Source of the DNA: JBEKHT01 sp050012135
GTDB taxonomy: Bacteria > Chloroflexota > Anaerolineae > Anaerolineales > RBG-16-64-43
NCBI GenBank assembly: GCA_050012135.1
Contig: JBEKHT010000117.1
Location: 1-5,800, forward strand
Reading direction: 5' to 3'
DNA: 5,800 nucleotides
Of the stretch, positions 1-5,800 are shown piece after piece (positions within the stretch are counted from its first letter, which is position 1; every line of letters begins with the position of its first letter). A program made the translations under genes and the position numbers. The notes beneath the pieces are model-generated. The model made no database searches and was not told the DNA's origin. It worked only from the letters and a program-made list of their open reading frames with translations.

Positions 1-180
1 GCTGAGACCAGCTCCCTGAAGTTAGGCGCGAGGGCTTTCCCTGCCGGGAGCTATGTTTGCGTTTGATGACTACGCCGTGGCCGCGTAGCAGGTTACAACG
101 CCTGGTCCAGGGTCAGAGATTCGGTTTCGATGACTTCCACGAGACATTCTTCCGAAAGCTCCCAGATCTCTCCTCCTGCC
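1..180. other. Window edge, no convincing gene
   Basis: No reading frame here is supported. On the plus strand, frame 1 is open from the window edge to a TGA at 64-66 (about 21 codons), so it could be the tail of a gene entering from the left, convergent with the glycosyltransferase; there is too little to judge. On the minus strand a 31-codon ATG frame (188-93) overlaps the end of the glycosyltransferase gene; it is discussed as a finding. A weak hairpin (arms 70-75 and 83-88) lacks a T-run on either strand, so I do not call a terminator. Confidence 0.4.
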
Positions 181-1410
<1,230 letters not shown>

Positions 1411-1743
1411 GATCGCCCTCCGCAGAAACCAGCCGCTGAGACGAGCGGACAGCGGCACTTCGATCTTGTAGCAGGATTCTACCTGAGGCCGCCCGCTTCC
1501 GGCTCACCCGGGGGCCCGCGAGCTCATCTGCCGGCCCCACGCGTCCAGGGGATCCTCCCAAGGCGGGCGGGGAAGGGTGCGAGGCGCTCAACCGCCGAGG
1601 AGAGTCCGGGGAATGCTGCGCGCGGGTTCGGGAACCCGGCGCTCGGTGAAGGGGACATGGAGCCCTCACGCGCTTTGAGCTGTCCGGGGAACCGCTCGGC
1701 TGCGCCGAGGGGGTAAAGGCTGGCGCGAGAGGCTCCCGTTCGC
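1411..1743. other. Non-coding stretch upstream of the glycosyltransferase
   Basis: About 330 bases of very GC-rich sequence without a credible gene. Open frames on both strands are Pro/Arg/Ser/Gly-rich with no domain-like pattern, typical of chance frames in GC-rich DNA. Visible structure includes a hairpin at 1695-1709 (CTCGGC, loop TGC, GCCGAG), a second at 1623-1638 (arms around GGGTT/AACCC with loop CGGG), and a direct repeat GTCCGGGGAA at 1604-1613 and 1682-1691. A possible -10 box on the minus strand (TAGAAT, about 1484-1479) lies about 70 bases ahead of the glycosyltransferase start, without a recognisable -35. The stretch could hold the promoter and a structured leader of that gene; I recognise no known riboswitch or RNA family. 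Confidence 0.4.
1416..1421 (-). promoter_or_regulatory. Shine-Dalgarno deciding the glycosyltransferase start
   Basis: The minus strand reads GGAGGG followed by CGATC and then GTG, an optimal ribosome binding site for the GTG at 1410-1408. The upstream GTG at 1458 is preceded by sequence with no purine-rich match. This supports a protein 16 residues shorter than the longest open frame. Confidence 0.75.
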
Positions 1744-1923
1744 CTAGTTCAAGAGCCTGACGAACGGGGGGTCTTCCGCACCCAACTTCACAACCTCCCA
1801 AATGGTGTCCGTGATATCGGGAAGAGTAGCTCCGATTTCGATCGGAGCTACTGGCCCATCGCTAACTGCCCAAAGGATCCTCCAGGACCCCCCGGCCCCG
1901 GGAAGGCCCCCTGCGGGTGGAGC
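1744..1923 (-). other. Protein-like open stretch without a start codon (possible gene remnant)
   Basis: This minus-strand frame is open from just after a TAG (1926-1924) to a TAG at 1746-1744. It contains no ATG, GTG or TTG early enough to make a protein of this length. Its last 47 or so codons nevertheless read like a folded protein, with segments such as WAVSDGPVAPIEIGATLPD and DTIWEVVKLGAEDPPFVRLL, and base composition here is lower in GC than the flanks. The plus strand in the same codon register is also open across the same bases, so the coding direction is not certain. It could be the decayed 3' end of a gene, part of an interspersed repeat carrying the hairpin at 1825-1852, or chance. 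I do not recognise the family. Confidence 0.25.
1825..1852. repeat. Perfect inverted repeat / hairpin with 12-bp arms
   Basis: Arms AGTAGCTCCGAT (1825-1836) and ATCGGAGCTACT (1841-1852) are perfectly complementary and separated by the 4-base loop TTCG (CGAA on the other strand). Neither side is followed by a T-run, so it is not a standard intrinsic terminator. It lies in intergenic DNA between the terminator of the small gene and the leader of the glycosyltransferase. Possible roles are a short interspersed palindromic element, a protein-binding operator or an RNA processing hairpin. Confidence 0.8.
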
Positions 1924-1965
1924 CTAGTCGCAAGCGGGCTCCCCTCCCGCAAGGAGAGGAATGGA

Positions 1966-1991
1966 AAAGGCCGGGCTAGTGCCCGGCCTTT
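1966..1991 (-). terminator. Rho-independent terminator of the 75-residue protein gene
   Basis: A perfect 11-bp stem (AAAGGCCGGGC with GCCCGGCCTTT) closes a 4-base loop (TAGT on plus, ACTA on minus). Read on the minus strand it ends in a TTTT run and begins 34 bases after the stop codon of the small gene at 2026, as expected for its terminator. On the plus strand it ends in only TTT and no plus-strand gene lies just upstream, so any bidirectional use is probably incidental. Confidence 0.88.
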
Positions 1992-2025
1992 CTGGCTCCG
2001 AAACTGAGACTTCCCTTGGTTTGGG

Positions 2026-2253
2026 CTAGCCCTTCTTCGCCCGCTCCTCCATGCGCACCAAGGCGGCGTCGATGATGCTGCGGGCGGCGAGCAACGCTTC
2101 TTTGCGCGCCGCGCGCCGATGGTCGGCCAGTTCAGGCGGGAAGAGGGCCTCGATGCTCTTGCGCATCTCCTCCCCGGCAGCCTTCAGATGCTCCCTGGCC
2201 TCGGGTGGGACGAATCGATCATGGGATTTGTCGCTCTTGGATGTCTCGGGCAT
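2026..2253 (-). CDS. Small helical protein with a duplicated PPE-x3-H motif, function unknown
   Basis: 75 residues, very charged, with no membrane segment or Cys. I chose the ATG at 2253 because AGGAGG (2267-2262) sits 8 nt ahead of it; the in-frame GTG at 2262 and ATG at 2259 overlap or crowd that site. After a polar N-terminus rich in Ser, Lys and Asp (1-12), the protein is built of two matching units exactly 23 residues apart: PPEAREHLKAAGEE (16-29) and PPELADHRRAARKE (39-52), sharing P, P, E, H, A, A and E. A C-terminal helix (53-73) follows. Pro-Pro-Glu probably caps each helix, giving a small helical hairpin or bundle that might self-associate or bind another protein or nucleic acid. 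It has its own promoter and terminator, so it is expressed separately from its neighbours. I recognise no named family; small proteins of this kind are usually annotated as hypothetical. Confidence 0.82.
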   Translation of the reverse strand: MPETSKSDKSHDRFVPPEAREHLKAAGEEMRKSIEALFPPELADHRRAARKEALLAARSIIDAALVRMEERAKKG

Positions 2254-2261
2254 GGTCATCA

Positions 2262-2267
2262 CCTCCT
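2262..2267 (-). promoter_or_regulatory. Full AGGAGG Shine-Dalgarno of the small protein
   Basis: The minus strand carries a complete AGGAGG followed by TGATGACC and then ATG (2253-2251). The 8-nt spacing selects this ATG over the overlapping GTG (2262) and the ATG at 2259, which would be only 2 nt from the site. The strength of the site suggests the protein is made in quantity. Confidence 0.8.
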
Positions 2268-2322
2268 GCGCCGAACCCGTTCGCGCAACCTTGCAGGGGC
2301 ACCTTCACCCCCGTCTGCCCAC

Positions 2323-2351
2323 ATTATAAACCCTCGAGGGGAGGCAGCCAA
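2323..2351 (-). promoter_or_regulatory. Sigma-70-type promoter of the small protein gene
   Basis: On the minus strand a perfect -10 box TATAAT (2328-2323) is preceded by exactly 17 bases and a -35-like TTGGCT (2351-2346; four of six match TTGACA). Transcription would start near 2316, giving a leader of about 60 bases before the ATG at 2253. The promoter lies just downstream of the PHP gene stop at 2410, so the small gene does not depend on read-through. Confidence 0.75.
2331..2340. repeat. Palindrome CCCTCGAGGG in the promoter spacer
   Basis: A perfect 10-bp palindrome lies wholly within the 17-bp spacer between the -35 and -10 boxes of the small-gene promoter. A dimeric repressor bound there would block RNA polymerase, so it is a candidate operator. 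It is short and could be chance in GC-rich DNA. Confidence 0.35.
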
Positions 2352-2409
2352 ACCCCCGGACCCTAATCCCCAGGACCCACCGGCCCGCTCGACCCTTCGG
2401 GCTCCTGCG

Positions 2410-3480
2410 TCAGGGCCGGACGTAGATCGGATTGGAGAAGATCCAGCCTCGTTCCTTACCCCGAAAGCGAATCCAGGCTTGCAGGCGGTACGCCCCCGGC
2501 TCCTGGACAGGCTGCCGCAGCTCTTGCCCTTCCCCTGCAAATAGCAGGCCCTGCCCGGCCCGGACGAGCTCGATTCTGGCCCTGCGCGGAAGCTGCGCTC
2601 TCAGCACGCATGGGCCTGCCCCCAGCGCAATCTCACCGCCCAGATCCGCCCGGGTCTTTCCGGCCTCTGCCCAAAAGCGGAAGCCGCGGCTCGACCCGGG
2701 CAGGTCGTAAGCGACCCAGCTTGCCCCATGGGCCAGGGCTTCCAGGATCGTCCGTCGATCGGCCCGCGCCTCGCCGCTGAGCGGCTCAGCGACCAGCAGG
2801 TGAGTGTTCACGGTCCGGAACAGGTACCCGTACGGAAAGACCACGACCTTCCAGGCCCCGGATCCGAAGACCAGGCCGTGCGAGTCCGTGCCCCCAAAGA
2901 CAGCCACCTGCTTTCCCTGGGCCAGAAGCTGATCCCATTTGGCGAGGGTCTCGGGAAACGGGGCGCAGATCCCGAGCGAAGGGAAGAGCACGTACAGGAT
3001 GGTCCGGGGCCAGGATCGCAGCAGGGCCTTGAACTCACTCATGTAGTTCCACAGCTCGAAGCCAGCCTGCCCGGTGACCTCCCAGCTCACCCAGCTCAGA
3101 TCGCCCTCCCCGATGGCGGGCGCTGGCCGTTCAAAGGGATGCGCCAGGAACGCTACTCCTCCGGCCGCCCTCACCCCATCAATCAGGAGCTGCGGGTCGT
3201 CCGCCAGGTTGGCCAGTTCGCGCTCGGCTCCCAGCGCCAGGAGGTGGTTTTTTTGGGGCTCGCGCTGCCGATCATGAATCTCCTCCCCCACCAGCAGAAG
3301 CAGACGGCGGCCGTCCGGCGCGCTGCGGTAACCTTCCAGGCCCTGAACCCATACGTTGTGGTCTGTGACCACAATAAAGTCCAGCCCCTGCTCCAGGGCG
3401 ATGCGGGCCAAGTCCGCGTGATACAATGCGCCGTCGGAATACGGCGTGTGGATGTGAAGGTTGCCGACGATCTCGATCAT
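2410..3480 (-). CDS. PHP-domain metallohydrolase, CehA/McbA-like
   Basis: 356 residues. The ATG at 3480 is chosen because GAGG (3489-3486) lies 5 nt ahead and the PHP fold starts at once; the longer frame to 3534 begins with TTG and lacks a binding site. PHP enzymes hydrolyse phosphoesters or related bonds using a cluster of two or three metals. Ligands visible in order: His9 and His11 (NLHIHTPYSDG, with Asp16), His41 (VTDHN), Glu66 (GEE), His79, His114 (LAHPFE), Asp199 and His201 (GGTDSHG), so the site looks complete. From about 280 the chain becomes a beta-rich C-terminal domain ending in GWIFSNPIYVRP, a tail I associate with PHP proteins annotated as CehA/McbA-family hydrolases. There is no signal peptide; the hydrophobic stretch near 160-174 is probably buried rather than membrane-spanning. 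Substrate unknown. It is divergent from polX across 56 bp. No clear terminator follows it. Confidence 0.92.
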   Translation of the reverse strand: MIEIVGNLHIHTPYSDGALYHADLARIALEQGLDFIVVTDHNVWVQGLEGYRSAPDGRRLLLLVGEEIHDRQREPQKNHLLALGAERELANLADDPQLLIDGVRAAGGVAFLAHPFERPAPAIGEGDLSWVSWEVTGQAGFELWNYMSEFKALLRSWPRTILYVLFPSLGICAPFPETLAKWDQLLAQGKQVAVFGGTDSHGLVFGSGAWKVVVFPYGYLFRTVNTHLLVAEPLSGEARADRRTILEALAHGASWVAYDLPGSSRGFRFWAEAGKTRADLGGEIALGAGPCVLRAQLPRRARIELVRAGQGLLFAGEGQELRQPVQEPGAYRLQAWIRFRGKERGWIFSNPIYVRP

Positions 3481-3536
3481 GCCCACCTCGTATCGCCACG
3501 GAGCATAGCACACCCCACAGGCTCGTGTTATCAACC
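3481..3536. promoter_or_regulatory. 56-bp divergent promoter region between the PHP gene and polX
   Basis: Both genes must be transcribed outward from this short gap or from within each other. For the minus strand, TGCTATGCT (3510-3502) resembles an extended -10 and would leave a leader of about 15 bases carrying the GAGG site of the PHP gene; TTGATA (3534-3529) is -35-like but 21 bp away. For polX, TGTTAT (3526-3531) is a weak -10 placed so that transcription would start about at the ATG itself. No strong box is seen for either direction. Confidence 0.4.
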
Positions 3537-5270
3537 ATGGACAACCAAGCGGTCGCCGCGAAGTTCGACGAACTGGCGGATCTGCTCGCGATCCAGGGTG
3601 AAAGCTCCTTTCGGGTGAATGCCTACCGGCGTGCCGCCGAAACGATCCGCGGCTTGGGGCGCGACCTGAAGGAGATCGCCCAAGCCGGGGAACTGCAGGA
3701 GATCCCGGGGGTGGGCCAGGCGATTGCCGAGAAGATCGAACAGCTCCTCTCGAGTGGAAAGATGCAAGCGCTGGAGCGCGCGCGCAAGGAGGTCCCGCCC
3801 AGCCTGCTCGAGCTGCTTCAGGTCGCCGGGGTCGGCCCCAAGCGCGCCGCCCTCTTTTGGAAGGAACTCCGCATCACGGACCTGCGCGGGCTGGAGAAAG
3901 CCGCCCGCGCCGGGAAGCTTCGCGCCGTCCGAGGGCTGGGCCCGGCGGTGGAGAAGAACATCCTGGCCGGGATCGAGGCGCTCGCGCGCCGCACGGATCG
4001 CCTCCCCATCGGCACGGCCTGGCCGCTGGCGCAGGAACTGCTCGAGCGGCTGCGTCAACAGCGCGCGGTGCGGGCGGCCGAGCCGGCGGGCAGCCTGCGG
4101 CGGCGGAAGGAAACCGTGGGGGATCTGGATCTGCTGGCCGCGAGCAGCGATCCGAAGGAGGTGCTGGCCCTCTTCACCCAGGATCCCCTGGTGACCCATG
4201 TCATTGCCCGGGGCCAGACCAAGGCCTCGGTCGAGCTCAAGGGAGGCATTCGCGCCCAGCTCTGGGTGCACCCGCCCGAGCGCTTCGGCACCGCGCTCCA
4301 GTATGCCACCGGGTCCAAGGAGCACAACGTTCGGCTACGGGAACGCGCCCTCAGCCTGGGCCTGTCCCTTTCGGAACATGCCCTGACGCGCAAGAACGGC
4401 AAGGAAATGCTTTGCGCCTCGGAGGCCGAGGTCTACGAGCGCCTGAAACTGCCCTGGATTGCTCCCGAACTGCGCGAGGATCGAGGCGAGATGGAGGCCG
4501 CCCTGGCGGGGAAGCTCCCTTCCCTGCTTGAGCTCTCCCAGATGACCGCGGACCTGCACACGCACAGCACCTGGAGCGACGGGCATGCCAGCATTCTCGA
4601 AATGGCTCAGTCGGCCCGTGATTTGGGTCTAAAGGTCCTGGCCATCACCGATCATTCCCAGAGCTTGGGGGTTGCCAATGGCCTCAGCCCGACCCGGCTG
4701 CGCGAACAGAGGAAGGAAATCCAAAGCGTCCAACGCAAGCTCGGCGACTCCATCCTCCTCTTGCAGGGATCCGAGGTGGAGGTGCGGGCCGACGGGGCCC
4801 TGGACTACCCGGATGAGGTCCTGGCCGAGCTGGACCTGGTGATCGCCGCGGTCCACACCTCGCTCCGCCAAGAACGGGAGCACATCACCGCCAGGATGCT
4901 GCGGGCCATCCGCAACCCCTACGTGCATCTGGTCGCGCATCCTTCCGGTCGGTTGATCCCGGACCGGGAGCCGGCCGACCTGGACATGGAGGCGATCCTG
5001 AAGGAGGCCGCCGAGCGGAAAGTGACCATGGAGATCGACGCGAACCCGGCCCGCCTCGATTTGAATGATGCCCACGCACGCCGAGCGGCTGAGCTTGGCT
5101 GCCTGCTGGCCATCAACACGGATGCTCACAGCCCACAGGAGTTCGCCCTGCGCGAATATGGCGTCGGGGTCGCCCGACGCGCCTGGCTCACCCGCAAGGA
5201 GGTGGTCACGGCCTGGAAACCCATGAAGATCCGCAATTGGCTCAAACGGCGCCAGCCGAAGGGCCGGTGA
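3537..5270 (+). CDS. polX: Family X DNA polymerase/3'-5' exonuclease (PolX) with C-terminal PHP domain
   Basis: 577 residues, normal length for bacterial PolX, which fills short gaps in base excision repair and degrades 3' ends through its PHP domain. The ATG at 3537 gives the typical family N-terminus (FDELADLLAIQGESSFR); the frame continues up to 3426 but that part is antisense to the PHP gene. Domains: lyase-like helical region with helix-hairpin-helix motifs at about 53-72 (IPGVGQAIAEKI), 94-113 (VAGVGPKRA) and 128-147 (VRGLGPAVEKNI); a nucleotidyltransferase palm with GSLRRRKETVGDLD (Asp196, Asp198) and TGSKEHN (258-264); and a PHP domain from about 337 with His341, His343, Asp348, His373, Glu413, His440, His468, Asp529 and His531, all nine ligands. 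Odd point: the third palm Asp, expected in a V-D-L-type strand, appears as Gln241 (RAQLWVHPPE), so polymerisation may be lost or weak. No Shine-Dalgarno precedes the start. The stop overlaps the next gene. Confidence 0.95.
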   Translation: MDNQAVAAKFDELADLLAIQGESSFRVNAYRRAAETIRGLGRDLKEIAQAGELQEIPGVGQAIAEKIEQLLSSGKMQALERARKEVPPSLLELLQVAGVGPKRAALFWKELRITDLRGLEKAARAGKLRAVRGLGPAVEKNILAGIEALARRTDRLPIGTAWPLAQELLERLRQQRAVRAAEPAGSLRRRKETVGDLDLLAASSDPKEVLALFTQDPLVTHVIARGQTKASVELKGGIRAQLWVHPPERFGTALQYATGSKEHNVRLRERALSLGLSLSEHALTRKNGKEMLCASEAEVYERLKLPWIAPELREDRGEMEAALAGKLPSLLELSQMTADLHTHSTWSDGHASILEMAQSARDLGLKVLAITDHSQSLGVANGLSPTRLREQRKEIQSVQRKLGDSILLLQGSEVEVRADGALDYPDEVLAELDLVIAAVHTSLRQEREHITARMLRAIRNPYVHLVAHPSGRLIPDREPADLDMEAILKEAAERKVTMEIDANPARLDLNDAHARRAAELGCLLAINTDAHSPQEFALREYGVGVARRAWLTRKEVVTAWKPMKIRNWLKRRQPKGR

Positions 5271-5791
5271 TCAGCCTCATGCCCTCGTCTCCGAGCGATC
5301 CGCAGGGCTCTGGCCACCCGGCTCGTTCCCCGCTCTTTCCTTGGTGGCTATGGCCTCTGGGAGTTCTTCTCGGGCTGATGCTGGCGATCCTGGGGTGGGC
5401 GCTCTTTCTCGCTCTCCCGCTTCCCTCGAGCTCGACCCAGGTCGTTCCCCCGCAGTTCACCGTCTATCCGCCGCCCAGTTTGACTCCCGGCCCGACCCCG
5501 GTTCCGCCTGAGGCCACCCCGAGCGCGGTCCCCCCGACACCGGCCCCCGGGGTCCTGGGGGTAGGCGGGACGGTCCAGGTGGTGGGCACGGGCAGCGACG
5601 GCTTGCGCTTGCGCGACAAGCCCAGCCTCAAAGGCGCTATTCTCCTGTTGGTGGGCGACAACGAGGTGTTCTCGGTTCAGCAGGGCCCCGTGCAGGCGGA
5701 CGGCTTCACCTGGTGGTACCTGCAGGGCCTCTATGATTTCACCCGCAAGGGCTGGGCCGTCCAAAACTACCTGCAGGCCGTAAACCCCTAG
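5267..5791 (+). CDS. Membrane-anchored SH3-like domain protein with Pro-rich linker
   Basis: 174 residues from a GTG that overlaps the polX stop by four bases (GTGA), suggesting translational coupling; GAAGGG lies only 3 nt ahead, so the ATG at 5279 (170 residues) is a real alternative, and a TTG at 5237 is unlikely. The first 22 residues are polar and Ser/Pro-rich. One hydrophobic helix follows at about 24-50 (WWLWPLGVLLGLMLAILGWA), then a Pro/Thr/Ser linker (51-97), then an SH3-like domain (about 101-171) with the typical GLRLRDKPSLKG segment and a closing GWAVQNYL. This is a signal-anchor layout: short cytoplasmic end and C-terminal domain outside the membrane. Bacterial SH3 domains often bind peptidoglycan or other envelope polymers, but no catalytic domain is attached and the ligand is unknown. 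The link with polX may be only shared transcription. The gene is complete; no terminator is visible before the window ends. Confidence 0.85.
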   Translation: MISLMPSSPSDPQGSGHPARSPLFPWWLWPLGVLLGLMLAILGWALFLALPLPSSSTQVVPPQFTVYPPPSLTPGPTPVPPEATPSAVPPTPAPGVLGVGGTVQVVGTGSDGLRLRDKPSLKGAILLLVGDNEVFSVQQGPVQADGFTWWYLQGLYDFTRKGWAVQNYLQAVNP

Positions 5792-5800
5792 CGTCGCGTC

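Noticed and set aside
70..88. Hairpin CTACGC/GCGTAG as a terminator for the glycosyltransferase
   Set aside because: The stem is only 6 bp with a 7-base loop and no T-run follows on the minus strand.
1597..1611. GAGGAGAGTCCGGGG resembles the conserved P4 strand of bacterial RNase P RNA
   Set aside because: Only this short match is present; the expected partner strand and the other conserved RNase P elements are not recognisable downstream.
3426..3536. Upstream extension of polX to an ATG at 3426
   Set aside because: It would overlap the start of the divergent PHP gene and adds Arg/Cys-rich sequence foreign to the family; the ATG at 3537 gives the usual N-terminus.
2728..3618. 296-codon plus-strand open frame opposite the PHP gene and running into polX
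   Set aside because: Low-complexity antisense translation with no motif; the minus strand has the full PHP ligand set over the same bases.
3531..4325. 264-codon minus-strand open frame opposite polX
   Set aside because: Antisense shadow rich in Leu, Arg, Gly and Gln; polX motifs cover the same bases on the plus strand.

Overview
This is a GC-rich window (about 65% G+C by eye) from a free-living bacterium, with five protein genes I consider real. The best guess for the lineage is Chloroflexota (Anaerolineae/Thermoflexus-like). That guess rests on the high GC, a membrane-anchored protein with a Pro/Thr-rich linker and an SH3-like domain, and a PolX/PHP polymerase; it is an inference only. No phage, transposase, CRISPR, tRNA or rRNA signal was found, and no dedicated defence or biosynthetic system is evident.

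Layout. Positions 1-180 hold no convincing gene. A GT4-type glycosyltransferase is encoded on the minus strand (181-1410), with a GTG start chosen because it has a strong Shine-Dalgarno. Positions 1411-2025 are a long non-coding stretch. It contains a perfect 12-bp-arm hairpin (1825-1852) inside a short protein-like open stretch without a start codon, and a clear Rho-independent terminator (1966-1991). That terminator closes a compact single-gene unit on the minus strand: promoter 2351-2323, Shine-Dalgarno 2267-2262, and a 75-residue helical protein at 2253-2026.

Upstream of that unit, also on the minus strand, lies a stand-alone PHP-domain metallohydrolase (2410-3480) resembling the CehA/McbA-like group. 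It is divergent, across only 56 bp, from a plus-strand family X DNA polymerase with its own C-terminal PHP exonuclease domain (polX, 3537-5270). The polX stop codon overlaps the probable GTG start of a small membrane-anchored SH3-like protein (5267-5791), so these two genes are probably co-transcribed.

How the genes relate. PolX enzymes are base-excision-repair/gap-filling proteins that combine polymerase and 3'-5' exonuclease activities. Here all nine expected PHP metal ligands are visible, but the third catalytic Asp of the polymerase palm appears to be Gln (Q241). This PolX may therefore be mainly a nuclease or structure-binding protein. The glycosyltransferase, the 75-residue protein and the SH3-like protein have no obvious pathway link to it. 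The most interesting points are the PolX active-site change, the internal 23-residue duplication in the small protein, and the palindromic hairpin element.
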